A DNA stretch of 64,000 nucleotides, from positions 1 to 64,000 of IMG/VR virus record IMGVR_UViG_3300025164_000635. The stretch is one strand, 5' to 3'. The notes under the pieces are model-generated. The model did not search any database and was not told the DNA's origin. It saw only the letters and a program-made list of their open reading frames with translations. Shown here one piece after another: positions 35,902 to 44,075 of the stretch (the first letter of the stretch is position 1; each line of letters begins with the position of its first letter). A program made the translations under genes and the position numbers. The stretch is from a virus.

Positions 35902-36567
35902 CTACCTCGTCTGAGGAGGATGGAGTGCGATCAGGTTCTTATACCAGTTCCACATCTCGCGGGCCTGGGCCGCCCGTGAGTTGTCCACAGGCGTCCCGGA
36001 GTCAAGCTTGATGTTGTACTCTCGATTCATGGACGAGGCGACCGCCTGCGGCTGCAGGATGAACGCCCCGGCCAGGAAGGAAAGCGGGTGCTCGGCCCAC
36101 ATGGGAATGTAGATCTCAGGCTGCACCACGAGAACATTCCCATCCCCGTCCAGGCGATACTCTATCGCTGGCCAGGTAGCGTAGTAGTGCAGAACCAGTT
36201 CCCGATTGCTCGATGGCGTCTCCAGGTGTAGAACATTTCCCCACACCCAGAAGGCCAACTCCTGATCGGTCTCGCTTCGGTAACCGTCTTCTTGGAAGCG
36301 TCTCTTTGCCCATATCTTCGAGTTGGCGGGATCGTAGATCATGCCCATCTCGAAGAAGTCGACGGGTAGGTCGGCCAGCCGGCCTCCTTCCCGGATAACC
36401 AGGCTTTGCTCTCGTTCGCGGGCGGTATGGGCGCAGAAAGCATCCTGCGCCCAGTTCCAGGCCGCAATCCTCATTGGAGTGACGTGTTGCGGCGTGACAT
36501 CGGTCACAGTCACGTCATCCAGGAAGTAACTGAGCTTATCGTTGATCGTGCCCCAGGTCGTGCTCAT
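35902..36567 (-). CDS. Head-tail connector (adaptor) protein
   Basis: The product has 221 residues. It starts with MSTTWGTINDKLSYFLDD and is helical with repeated Trp (RIAAWNWAQDAFC, REMWNWYKNLIAL). The pattern of a short helical start, a beta region and C-terminal helix fits phage adaptor proteins that sit under the portal. It directly follows the capsid gene. Confidence 0.6.
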   Translation of the reverse strand: MSTTWGTINDKLSYFLDDVTVTDVTPQHVTPMRIAAWNWAQDAFCAHTAREREQSLVIREGGRLADLPVDFFEMGMIYDPANSKIWAKRRFQEDGYRSETDQELAFWVWGNVLHLETPSSNRELVLHYYATWPAIEYRLDGDGNVLVVQPEIYIPMWAEHPLSFLAGAFILQPQAVASSMNREYNIKLDSGTPVDNSRAAQAREMWNWYKNLIALHPPQTR

Positions 36568-36571
36568 GAAA

Positions 36572-37996
36572 TTACTGGATGCTCACTGCACCACGATTGG
36601 CGAATGACCCTTCACAGAAGAGGACCTCGTACACGTCCGGGTTCTGCTGATTCATTTCGCCGCGCTCCTGCCAGGTGACGCGCTCGATCGAGGGGAAGTC
36701 GGCGTTCTCGTCCGTTGGACGATTCCAAACGATCTTCTCGCGTCCTGCCCAGACCACCATCCCACGAGCGCCGACTGCGTACACGGGGTACACATGCTGC
36801 GCCTTGGTGACGTAGCCGTACACGCCCGCGGTGACCGCCTCGTTGAACTCTTCGGTGATCGGATAGCGGAACACCAGTCGATTATTGGTTGTATCCACAG
36901 CCTGAACTTCCATGATGATCGTCTTGCCGTCCAGGAAGTTCACGCCGTTCGTGATTCCCCAATCACTGGTTCGGGACGCATGCAGCGCCACGAAGTCACC
37001 GACCGCAAAGTCACCATCTGAGAAGTCGGAACACTGGACGTAGTGGGTGACGGCTGTGCCGCCCTGACCGGTGAGCCAGATGCCGTCGACCGAGCCGGTC
37101 TCGGGATCGGGGGCGCCATCGCCCCAGTTCACCGGGCTGGTGATGTTCACCTGTTTGTCGATCTTGCCGGCACACCACAAGGACATCCCGACCCCGTAGT
37201 CCTGGATCGTGATGTTGCGGTACTGGATGACCCCACCATTGATGATGCGCTGATCGTTCAACTGCCGTAGGTCAATCATCCAGTCACGCGCCGGTGAGTT
37301 CCATAGATCCCAGTAAACTGAAGTCGGGACCGAGATCAGGACGTTGCTGCGGAAGTCCTGGCCGGGAACCGGGTTGGCGTAATCACCGTGTTGCTTCAGT
37401 GTATCCTTGCTGCGGATCGCCATACGCAGCGACATCTCTTCCAGGTACTGGATGTCGAACTTGTACGTGCCCGACCTGTCCAGTGTCCCGAAGTCGTTGG
37501 CCGATGACCAGACTGCGCCGTTGCCCAGGAACTTGTACATAGCGTTGTTGAGCACGGCATCTCGGGCGATCTTCTCGTGTACCTCAACGACATTGTTGAG
37601 AAGCTGCGCGTTCATGGCCGCCCGGATGAAGGCGTCCGTGTCGTTTCCGAAACGGGTGACCAACTCGTCGGCCTTGTCCCATTGCGCCTTGCCGCCGTAG
37701 CGGAACCGGGAACGCAGGCGCCGCTCACGGGTGTCAACGTAGATACCAGACGTGTAGCGCTGGTACCAGCCAATCGGGTTGTGATTGGCGTGCGATGGGA
37801 TCAGCTCACGACCCGTGTAGAAGAAGTTGTTCAGGCCGACCCCTACGGGAACCTGGACGTAATCCGCCCAGGGTGTGAACATCACGTCGGCTTGGTGGAA
37901 CCGCGTGTCCACCGATGCGTCTCGTTCATCCCACGTACCACGGTTCCAGGCCGCCATGGGGTGAATGTCGAGATATTGTGCTAGTTCGAGTGCCAC
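36572..37996 (-). CDS. Major capsid protein
   Basis: The product has 474 residues. Its place after the scaffold-like gene and before the connectors, its length, and motifs such as VFFYTGRELIPSH-like spacing (NNFFYTGRELIPSHANH), RSNVLISVPTSVYWDL and C-terminal VYPVYAVGARGMVVWAG support a capsid protein of HK97 fold. Residues about 305-395 (VQCSDFSDGDFAVGDFVAL...) look like an inserted beta domain. This is the capsid shell subunit. Confidence 0.85.
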   Translation of the reverse strand: MALELAQYLDIHPMAAWNRGTWDERDASVDTRFHQADVMFTPWADYVQVPVGVGLNNFFYTGRELIPSHANHNPIGWYQRYTSGIYVDTRERRLRSRFRYGGKAQWDKADELVTRFGNDTDAFIRAAMNAQLLNNVVEVHEKIARDAVLNNAMYKFLGNGAVWSSANDFGTLDRSGTYKFDIQYLEEMSLRMAIRSKDTLKQHGDYANPVPGQDFRSNVLISVPTSVYWDLWNSPARDWMIDLRQLNDQRIINGGVIQYRNITIQDYGVGMSLWCAGKIDKQVNITSPVNWGDGAPDPETGSVDGIWLTGQGGTAVTHYVQCSDFSDGDFAVGDFVALHASRTSDWGITNGVNFLDGKTIIMEVQAVDTTNNRLVFRYPITEEFNEAVTAGVYGYVTKAQHVYPVYAVGARGMVVWAGREKIVWNRPTDENADFPSIERVTWQERGEMNQQNPDVYEVLFCEGSFANRGAVSIQ

Positions 37997-38017
37997 TGTG
38001 GCCTCCTAAGTTTGAGA

Positions 38018-38803
38018 TTACTGCTTGCCGACCAATGCAGTCCTTTTGAGCTCCCAATTCTTTCTCTCTTCTTCCTGGAGTGCCTTGTCTTTCATGCCGC
38101 CTGCAATCCAGGACTCGTGCGCGGCCATCGCCTTCTGGTGATAGAACTCCGGTGTCCCCTCTCCAACGGATTGCTCGGGAGGAGGGGGAACGGTGCCGGG
38201 AAGAACGACCGAGGGAGACACCTGCTGCAGAGTGGCCGCAAGGGCCACGGCCTTCGTCTCAAGTTCCTCGGCGGTCATCTTGGAGTTCATGATCAAGTCG
38301 AGGATCGGATTCGATTCCGTTCCATCCTCGGCCTTCACTGTGGCGGACAGAAGTTTTGGGTGCTTCATCAGGACAGCTTGGCGAGCAACCTGCCCTTGCA
38401 GTTGGGCTATCTGTGCGTTTGCGGCTTCCAGAGCTTGCTGTGTGGTGACCAGAGTGGCCGCCTGGGCACGCACGGCCTCCAGGTCGGTAGTTATTCGGGC
38501 AATCTGGTCATCTCGGGCACGAACCTCCATCTGGCCCGCTTCGATCTGGCCAGTCATCTTCCTCCAGCGTTCCTGGGCAGCGCCGATGACACCGTCGTAC
38601 TTGGCACGCCAGTATTCAGGGGAAGTATCACCAGGCTCAGTCTCACCGGCCTGTCTCAACTGTCGGGACGAGGCAAAGGGAGGCGGTTCCGCCTGACCAA
38701 AGACTTGTGGCTGAGGGGCAGGCACTGCGGGCGGCGGCGCGGCCGGTGTAGCAGGCAGCGTGGTCACTCCAGGGTCTGTTGCAGTCGTTCCATCGGGTGG
38801 CAT
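38018..38803 (-). CDS. Probable capsid scaffold protein
   Basis: The product has 261 residues. A Pro/Ala-rich disordered N-terminus is followed by a long coiled coil (about 80-150: IARITTDLEAVRAQAATLVTTQQALEA-type heptads) and a helical C-terminus rich in Lys and Glu. This composition, and its place directly upstream of the capsid gene, is that of phage scaffolding proteins. No protease domain is seen. Confidence 0.7.
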   Translation of the reverse strand: MPPDGTTATDPGVTTLPATPAAPPPAVPAPQPQVFGQAEPPPFASSRQLRQAGETEPGDTSPEYWRAKYDGVIGAAQERWRKMTGQIEAGQMEVRARDDQIARITTDLEAVRAQAATLVTTQQALEAANAQIAQLQGQVARQAVLMKHPKLLSATVKAEDGTESNPILDLIMNSKMTAEELETKAVALAATLQQVSPSVVLPGTVPPPPEQSVGEGTPEFYHQKAMAAHESWIAGGMKDKALQEEERKNWELKRTALVGKQ

Positions 38804-38825
38804 TTCTCAAGCTCCTTGATGTGGA

Positions 38826-39371
38826 TTAGTCCTCAAAGTAGCTGAGAACTTTCAGGTACAGCCGGCTCTTCCCGGCTGTGTAGACTTTGGTGGCCGCGCC
38901 GGCGAAATACACGATCAGTTCTTGCGGGGTCGCGTAAATCTTGGGCGGGATGGGTGTGGCCGCGGCTGCGAGATCCACGAAGCCAGCCGCAGCCGTGATG
39001 TCGGCGTCGGCCAGAAGTGCATCTGAGCCGAGAAAGACGCCGTCGATCTCTTCGCTGGCCGCGTCGTTGACCCAGGCGGTCACTGTTTCCAGGTAGCCGC
39101 CGAGAAGACGCAGCTTCTTGGGTAGCTCACCTAGGCTGACTTTCGTTCCGGCGCCGCCGCTGACGCCACCGGTACCCGTGCAGGCCGGCAGGTCGTTGAA
39201 GTCGAACTCGGCGCTGATGTAGTATTCCATCAGATGCTTCCCGGAATACTCATCGCGTGTTCGCTCAACCTGGACCCAAGCTGTCTGGGGCCGCTCCGGT
39301 GTTGAGACCGGGATCAGGCCCGTGTCAACGGTACCGCGCTTAGGAACTAACAGAGTCGTTGGAGTAGGCAT
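38826..39371 (-). CDS. Virion protein, probable decoration or head protein
   Basis: The product has 181 residues. It begins PTPTTLLVPKRGTVDTG and is beta-rich with an FNDLPACTGTGG segment; the C-terminus is AGKSRLYLKVLSYFED. The KRGTVDT heptapeptide recurs in the 11531-11980 gene. The location between scaffold and another beta-rich protein suggests a decoration protein, but no family is recognised. Confidence 0.6.
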   Translation of the reverse strand: MPTPTTLLVPKRGTVDTGLIPVSTPERPQTAWVQVERTRDEYSGKHLMEYYISAEFDFNDLPACTGTGGVSGGAGTKVSLGELPKKLRLLGGYLETVTAWVNDAASEEIDGVFLGSDALLADADITAAAGFVDLAAAATPIPPKIYATPQELIVYFAGAATKVYTAGKSRLYLKVLSYFED

Positions 39372-39385
39372 GTTCTATAGCCTCC

Positions 39386-39991
39386 TTAGAGTGATGTATC
39401 CTTCATGAGCGCGAACAGGACGGTGATGTCGATAATGGCAGCCGCCGTCTTGTCCGACAAAGTCGCCACAATCGTCCGCACGCGGTCGGTGGTCACGGGT
39501 GAACCGGGCATCACCAACTGCTGCGCGCCGACCGCTTCGGTGATCGTGACAGTCTCGCCGGCAGCGTCATCGACCAGGGTGGCATCCACTATGATCTTGG
39601 AGGGCGTGGCCGAGACGACTACCTTCGTGCCGTTGTTGCTCACGTCTCCTGTGAAGCCCGCCACGACGATGGAGTCCCCCTGTGAAATCCAGGTCGGGAA
39701 GGCAGCCGCCGAATCGTTGTAGGAGTTATCGGTCTCAGCCGCCGAGATCGTGGCCGCGCTGTACTTCCTGGCGCCGACGACAGCGGCATTGACCAGTTCC
39801 GTTTCCGTCCCGCCCTTGTAGCCGACCTTGAGAGTGGCGTTCTCGGCCGGCGCGTCCTGCACGCCCAACAGCGTTCCGACCACCATGGCGTCCCGTGGTA
39901 GCTCAAAGAGTTCCACGTCGTCAACATCGGCATCGGTCACAGTAGCCGTCAGGCGTCTCAGCCCGGTATTAGCTTGAAATCGGGTTTTCAT
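39386..39991 (-). CDS. Virion protein sharing an Ig-like domain with the tail tube
   Basis: The product has 201 residues from ATG 39991 behind AGGAGG. The middle (YSAATISAAETDNSYNDSA, QGDSIVVAGFT, NNGTKVVVSA) is homologous to the insertion in the tail tube protein. The ends form a beta domain. It may be a head decoration protein. The hairpin at 40005-40025 sits just upstream of its ribosome-binding site. Confidence 0.65.
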   Translation of the reverse strand: MKTRFQANTGLRRLTATVTDADVDDVELFELPRDAMVVGTLLGVQDAPAENATLKVGYKGGTETELVNAAVVGARKYSAATISAAETDNSYNDSAAAFPTWISQGDSIVVAGFTGDVSNNGTKVVVSATPSKIIVDATLVDDAAGETVTITEAVGAQQLVMPGSPVTTDRVRTIVATLSDKTAAAIIDITVLFALMKDTSL

Positions 39992-40232
39992 GCATTCGCC
40001 TCCTTCCGTTTCGCCGCGAAACGGATCGATTATCCACAGCAGACATCACAATTTGCCCACTATGGCCTAAGCCAAGCGTGTTTCGCCAGGCGACGTGAAT
40101 CAACGGAGTGCGAGTGATGACGCGAATGGTTTTCGTCGAGCCACACTTGCAAACGACCGGCGAAGAATCCTCCATCATCCTCTGTACCTCGAACACGTCC
40201 TGACACGCCTGACACTCGTAGTCGTACCTCAC
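39969..40232 (-). CDS. FmdB-like zinc-ribbon protein
   Basis: The product has 87 residues. It opens MRYDYECQACQDVFEVQ and continues VVCKCGSTKTIRVI, a CxxC/CxC zinc ribbon of the FmdB type found in many phages. A long basic tail follows (SRRNGRRR). The role is unknown. The last 23 bases overlap the next gene. Confidence 0.7.
   Translation of the reverse strand: MRYDYECQACQDVFEVQRMMEDSSPVVCKCGSTKTIRVITRTPLIHVAWRNTLGLGHSGQIVMSAVDNRSVSRRNGRRRMHENPISS
40005..40025. repeat. Copy 2 of the CGTTTCG-CCG-CGAAACG inverted repeat
   Basis: Here the stem is nine pairs (TCCGTTTCG / CGAAACGGA) around a CCG loop. On the minus strand it directly precedes the AGGAGG ribosome-binding site of the 39991-start gene, so an RNA-level role in translation or stability is possible. 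Confidence 0.7.
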
Positions 40233-40582
40233 GTCAAATCTGTCCTTTCCCGGATCGGGGCTTCTGTCCTTGCCAATAGTCGCTGGTTTCGGGCAGGTCC
40301 CTGGAGAAATAGTTTGAATCGCCCGGTTCGGTTAGTGTGCTGTCCAAAACCGACCCGCACGGGCATGTCTCCATCCACCTCGTCATCCCATAGCTCGCCA
40401 GGCCCTTCTGCCCAGACCGAGAAGGTGGGTTGGTCGAGATGCCGGTCGATGACGTGATAGATGGCGCCTCCTGCCGAGGACTCATAGTCAAACTGAGCAG
40501 GTCGGCCATTCTTTTCCCATAAGCCGAAGACGAAATCGTATTCATCGTCACCGGACTTAATCTGGCGTGGTTCGTCAGCCAT
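40229..40582 (-). CDS. Hypothetical head-region protein
   Basis: The product has 117 residues, acidic and beta-rich (EYDFVFGLWEKNGRPAQFDYES). It starts after the 40575 gene and overlaps the next start by ATGA. No family recognised; probably a minor virion protein given its position. Confidence 0.6.
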   Translation of the reverse strand: MADEPRQIKSGDDEYDFVFGLWEKNGRPAQFDYESSAGGAIYHVIDRHLDQPTFSVWAEGPGELWDDEVDGDMPVRVGFGQHTNRTGRFKLFLQGPARNQRLLARTEAPIRERTDLT

Positions 40583-40814
40583 TTTGCCTCATCTGGATCA
40601 GGGGCCCTGAGTGTGGCTGTCTCTTCTGCCGGATCTCGCCCAGAAATTGAGCACCTTCTGCAGTGGTGATCTTCTGAAAAGTCCGAAGGGTTTCGACCTG
40701 CCTCTTCAAGGAGTTCAGGTAGAGGCCGCGTTGAATGGGCGGGACCGCATTCACTTTCTTGAGGGCCTCCACGATGTCTTCTCGGCCCCTGACCAGTCCT
40801 GGATAGAGAACCAT
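40575..40814 (-). CDS. Hypothetical head-region protein
   Basis: The product has 79 residues from ATG 40814, with AGGAG six bases before it; an ATG at 40820 overlaps the upstream stop (ATGA). Earlier in-frame readings are unlikely because they overlap the whole upstream gene. It is a helical basic protein (REDIVEALKKVNAVPPIQRGLYLNSLKRQ); unrecognised. Confidence 0.55.
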   Translation of the reverse strand: MVLYPGLVRGREDIVEALKKVNAVPPIQRGLYLNSLKRQVETLRTFQKITTAEGAQFLGEIRQKRQPHSGPLIQMRQNG

Positions 40815-40816
40815 GC

Positions 40817-41017
40817 TCATCTCCTCTTGTGAGACCACTTCCGGGCGTTGGATGCAAAATTCGCCTTCTTGCGAATGGCCGTACTCTTGGCCCTCTTCCC
40901 GGCAGCGATACAGGCGGACGTCACACCGCCGTACCCTTGCCGCTTGCACCAAGCCGTGAAGCTGCCCTCACGCGACTTCTTGATGTGGATACCGCTCCTG
41001 CGTTTTCGCTTAGCCAT
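40817..41017 (-). CDS. Small highly basic protein
   Basis: The product has 66 residues from ATG 41017, right after an AGGAGG site. About a third of residues are Lys or Arg (MAKRKRRSG at the start, ARKWSHKRR at the end). This composition suggests nucleic-acid binding, perhaps packaged with the genome. It follows the 41010 gene by overlap. Confidence 0.65.
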   Translation of the reverse strand: MAKRKRRSGIHIKKSREGSFTAWCKRQGYGGVTSACIAAGKRAKSTAIRKKANFASNARKWSHKRR

Positions 41018-41342
41018 CGTCCTCCTCCTCATCCCACTCACCAGGTGGTCTGCCTCTAAAAAGAACCGGTTGGAACTCCAGGTCGTCCCGGGCATGGAAA
41101 TCGGCCTGGACGTCTAGATCGACGACATGCACGGTCAGTCGGGCGACCACGGGGCCGGTCACCGGGATGAAGACGGAGGCATCGACCACGGCCAGCTCAA
41201 TCTCGGCTTGCCCTGATTCTCCCAAGACGTAGATGTGGGTCTCGTGCCCTGTACCTTGAGACATAATGCGTAGTCGCCCAATACGCTCGGCCTTTTTCTG
41301 TACTTCTTCCCGGCTTTCCAGTCCCACGGACTGTGTGCTCAT
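41010..41342 (-). CDS. Hypothetical head-region protein
   Basis: The product has 110 residues from ATG 41342, beta-rich with a strongly acidic C-terminus (WDEEEDDG). No recognised family. It overlaps the next gene by eight bases. Confidence 0.6.
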   Translation of the reverse strand: MSTQSVGLESREEVQKKAERIGRLRIMSQGTGHETHIYVLGESGQAEIELAVVDASVFIPVTGPVVARLTVHVVDLDVQADFHARDDLEFQPVLFRGRPPGEWDEEEDDG

Positions 41343-41344
41343 GA

Positions 41345-41509
41345 TCAGGTCGATCCTTTCATTCGCATACGGCCCATGCTCTTTGGCATCTTCATATGTC
41401 TTCCTCTGGTCATCATTGAGTTGCTACTACTCTTCCGGCCACTATAGAAAGAGCCACGAGACCGGGAAGACGAGCGAGAACGATTCTTGGTGTATCGGTG
41501 TCCTGCCAT
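41345..41509 (-). CDS. Tiny Arg/Ser-rich basic protein
   Basis: The product has 54 residues from ATG 41509 with an AGGTGA site. The first half is an RS-like tract (KNRSRSSSRSRG) and the second half is rich in Met, Lys and Arg. Two such basic proteins lie together in the head module, suggesting genome binding inside the capsid. No family recognised. Confidence 0.6.
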   Translation of the reverse strand: MAGHRYTKNRSRSSSRSRGSFYSGRKSSSNSMMTRGRHMKMPKSMGRMRMKGST

Positions 41510-41514
41510 AGGAA

Positions 41515-41847
41515 TCACCTCTTTCCTCTCACCTCGTACCAGGCGGATAAGGTGTTACCGTCCATGTTGAAAATCCAATAAATACGATAGTCCTTGTTGT
41601 GTGCCAGGCTCTTGACGAGAGGAGTCGTGAGTAATCGTCCTACGGCACTCCCACTCCCCTGCGTGCTGGCCGTCGTCACATCTTTGAATCCGCCACCCGT
41701 CACATCGTAGACTTTTGCGACAAATGAGGTGGGGTCCTCAAGACCCCAGGAGGCTGGGATGGTGATGGCATAGGCCACCTTGGCCTCGACGCCATGTACC
41801 CGTTTGTCTTCGACAACCTTTCGATAGTCGATGATGGCGGTGGCCAT
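41515..41847 (-). CDS. Hypothetical beta-rich protein
   Basis: The product has 110 residues. It starts MATAIIDYRKVVEDK and continues with alternating strands (AYAITIPASW, FVAKVYDVTG, YRIYWIFNMDGN). It begins at a TAATG junction. It may be a small virion or decoration protein; the family is unknown. Confidence 0.6.
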   Translation of the reverse strand: MATAIIDYRKVVEDKRVHGVEAKVAYAITIPASWGLEDPTSFVAKVYDVTGGGFKDVTTASTQGSGSAVGRLLTTPLVKSLAHNKDYRIYWIFNMDGNTLSAWYEVRGKR

Positions 41848-42074
41848 TAGTGTTCCTCTCCTGGTCCGCCCGGCTCTTCTTCCAGAGTGAGCACGGGAAC
41901 ATTTTCCAGGGTCAGGCCAGGAAGACTAAGTAGAGTCAAAGAAAAGGTCAGACTGGCTAGGGTTAGTGTCGGCATGTCGTCCAGGGTCAAGAAAACTGTC
42001 TCGTTGAACTCACTGCCCGGTGGAAAATAGCCATTCGGAAAATAACTGGCTGGAAATAACAGATCGGGAAACAT
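41847..42074 (-). CDS. Small protein with LTL repeats
   Basis: The product has 75 residues. It has an aromatic N-terminus (FPDLLFPASYFPNGYFPPG), then a run of short degenerate units (VFLTL, TLTL, LTFSLTL, GLTL, VLTL), ending in an acidic GGPGEEH. The repeats could stack as a small beta solenoid. Unrecognised. Confidence 0.6.
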   Translation of the reverse strand: MFPDLLFPASYFPNGYFPPGSEFNETVFLTLDDMPTLTLASLTFSLTLLSLPGLTLENVPVLTLEEEPGGPGEEH

Positions 42075-42077
42075 GGG

Positions 42078-43739
42078 TCACGTGAGATCATAGGTAATGG
42101 TCAGGCGATTCCCGTCCGCGTCCACGGTGGCCGAGATACGATTCTTGCTATCGGCCACCGCATTGCGGAAGATGGGACTGAGACCTGGTAGGCCGGAGAG
42201 CTTCCCGGCCAGGGCTGCGGCCATGATCGCCACAGCCTGTCGAAACGTCAGGCCCACCTCAATTGCATCTACCCGATCCAGCAGGGCGTCTGCGACCGCG
42301 TTCCTCTCTGCGACCGTCAGGGCAACTCCATCGGTTCCGGTATCGGCCAAGATAGATTGCGCGGTACTCTCCAGTGCTGCGGCCCCGGCCGATAGGTTAT
42401 CGAGATAGCCGGCTCGTAAGGCAGTCAGCCTTCCTTCCAGGTCGTCCACCTTTGATTCAATATCGGCCAGGTCTGCCGAAACAGAAGCACCGGTCGGCGT
42501 CCCTACCTTAGTCTGGAGATCGTCTGTGTCGGCCAAAACGGATTGAGCGGTGCTTTCCAGAGCTGTAGCGCCCGCTGACAAGTTGTCCAGATAGCCGGCA
42601 CGTAGTTCAGTGAGTCGGCCCTCCAGGTCATCTACCTTGCTCTCGATGTCAGCCAGGTCCGCCGAGAAGGATGTCCCAACTGGCGTCCCGAGCTTTGTCT
42701 GAAGATCATCGGTGTCGGCCTGGATACTCACGGCGGTACTCTCCAGGGCGACTGCACCGCCCGACAGATTGTCCAGGTAGCCGGCCCGCAAGTCAGTTAA
42801 TCGCCCTTCCAGGTCATCGACTTTCGACTCGATGTCGGCTAAGTCTGCCGAGAAGGAAATGCCCGTTGGCGTCCCTAGCTTGGTCTGAAGATCGTCCGTG
42901 TCGGCCAGAATTTCTGTGGCGGTACTTTGTAGCGCCACAGCACCACCTGACAGGTTATCCAAGTAAGCCGCGCGCACGGCGGTCAATCGTCCCTCCAGAT
43001 CATCGGTCGCCGTCACGATAGACTGAGCCGTAGCTTCCAGTGCGACTGCCCCGGCTGATAGATTATCCAGGTAGCCAGCGCGCAGTGTGGTCAACCGTCC
43101 TTCCAGGTCATCTACTTTTGATTCGATGTCGGCTAAGTCTGCCGAGAAGGAACCTCCTGTGGGCGTTCCGATCTTGGCCTGGATGTCGTCCGTGTCGGCC
43201 AAGATGGATTGAGCGGTGCTCTCCAGGGTCACTGCGCCCGCCGAGAGGTTATCCAGGTAGCCAGCGCGAGTGTCCGTAAGCCTCCCTTCCAGGTCATCGA
43301 CTTTGCCCTCGACGTCTGCAATGTCGGCGGCCACAGAAACGCCCGTGGGCGTGCCAATCTTGGTCTGGAGATCGTCTGTGTCAGCTTGCACAGTAGCGAG
43401 TGCCGCGGCTGTGGAGAGAGCATCGATCTGATTGGTGCTCGTCTGAATGTTGACGCTTAGATCACACCATTCATTCCCAGCTACATCACTGAATGTGATA
43501 TTTATGTTGTCGGCGTTCATCTCTGAGGCCGACAACGTGACCTTGACCATCGTTCCGCTCGCGGGGGTAACGACTGGTAGTGTGGCTAGGTTGTTAAAGG
43601 GCCCTCCATCCAGGCTTACCTTGACATCGCCCGCCGCCAAGGTTGGATTCACCTGGAAGAGCTTCGTGTTAAATTGGCTAGTGAGACCAATGTAAAAGAT
43701 GAACTCTGTATTCTTCTTGGGCGGCAAATAGGAGGCCAT
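42078..43739 (-). CDS. Probable head fibre with ~63-residue coiled-coil repeats
   Basis: The product has 553 residues. The first 115 residues are a beta domain (ASYLPPKKNTEFIFYIGL ...). Then six or so units, one shortened, repeat the pattern ILADTDDLQTKIGTPTG, ADLADIESKVDDLEGRL, RAGYLDNLSAGAVALESTAQS. A C-terminal domain follows. The long repeat shaft and the location between portal and capsid genes suggest a head-attached fibre rather than a tail fibre. Repeats at DNA level make this a recombination-prone region. Confidence 0.75.
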   Translation of the reverse strand: MASYLPPKKNTEFIFYIGLTSQFNTKLFQVNPTLAAGDVKVSLDGGPFNNLATLPVVTPASGTMVKVTLSASEMNADNINITFSDVAGNEWCDLSVNIQTSTNQIDALSTAAALATVQADTDDLQTKIGTPTGVSVAADIADVEGKVDDLEGRLTDTRAGYLDNLSAGAVTLESTAQSILADTDDIQAKIGTPTGGSFSADLADIESKVDDLEGRLTTLRAGYLDNLSAGAVALEATAQSIVTATDDLEGRLTAVRAAYLDNLSGGAVALQSTATEILADTDDLQTKLGTPTGISFSADLADIESKVDDLEGRLTDLRAGYLDNLSGGAVALESTAVSIQADTDDLQTKLGTPVGTSFSADLADIESKVDDLEGRLTELRAGYLDNLSAGATALESTAQSVLADTDDLQTKVGTPTGASVSADLADIESKVDDLEGRLTALRAGYLDNLSAGAAALESTAQSILADTGTDGVALTVAERNAVADALLDRVDAIEVGLTFRQAVAIMAAALAGKLSGLPGLSPIFRNAVADSKNRISATVDADGNRLTITYDLT

Positions 43740-43742
43740 CGA

Positions 43743-44072
43743 TCATCCTGGTTGATAGATCGTAATGGAGTCGTTCACATTCATGAGGTCAGCCCCGCCT
43801 GGGCCAACCTTTTTCTTGCCGCCTCCTCCACTGCCTCCCTTGTCCTTCGTCTTCTTGCCCTGCCCCATCGGGCCTAATTCAAGCATGACCATTAGAGTTG
43901 ACAGTTGTCGTTTTCGGGGCTCTTGAATCTCGACATTGACACCGGTCTGGGTAGTACGCCGACTGGCGGGCTCTTGAATCTCGACATTGACACCGGTCTG
44001 GGTAGTACGCCGACTGGCGGGCTCTTGAACCTCAACATCGACATCAACTTGGGTAATACGTCTCGTGCTCAT
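43743..44072 (-). CDS. Small repeat protein, VTQ family, copy B
   Basis: The product has 109 residues. It starts MSTRRITQ and has 17-residue units RRTTQTGVNVEIQEPAS, two of which are identical in a 51-base perfect tandem duplication. A basic Gly/Lys linker and an acidic end follow (GADLMNVNDSITIYQPG). It is a paralogue of the 13531-13737 protein. Role unknown. Confidence 0.7.
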   Translation of the reverse strand: MSTRRITQVDVDVEVQEPASRRTTQTGVNVEIQEPASRRTTQTGVNVEIQEPRKRQLSTLMVMLELGPMGQGKKTKDKGGSGGGGKKKVGPGGADLMNVNDSITIYQPG

Positions 44073-44075
44073 AGA

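Noticed and set aside
40234-40857. 207-codon minus-strand frame across the 40.2-40.9 kb genes
   Set aside because: It competes with two shorter genes that have good sites and overlaps; its composition is poor.
42330-43400. Many similar DNA blocks resembling a repeat array
   Set aside because: They are in frame within one gene and encode the fibre shaft repeats.
43921-44040. Tandem identical 51-base repeats, CRISPR-like at first glance
   Set aside because: There are no unique spacers; units are contiguous, in frame and encode 17-residue protein repeats.
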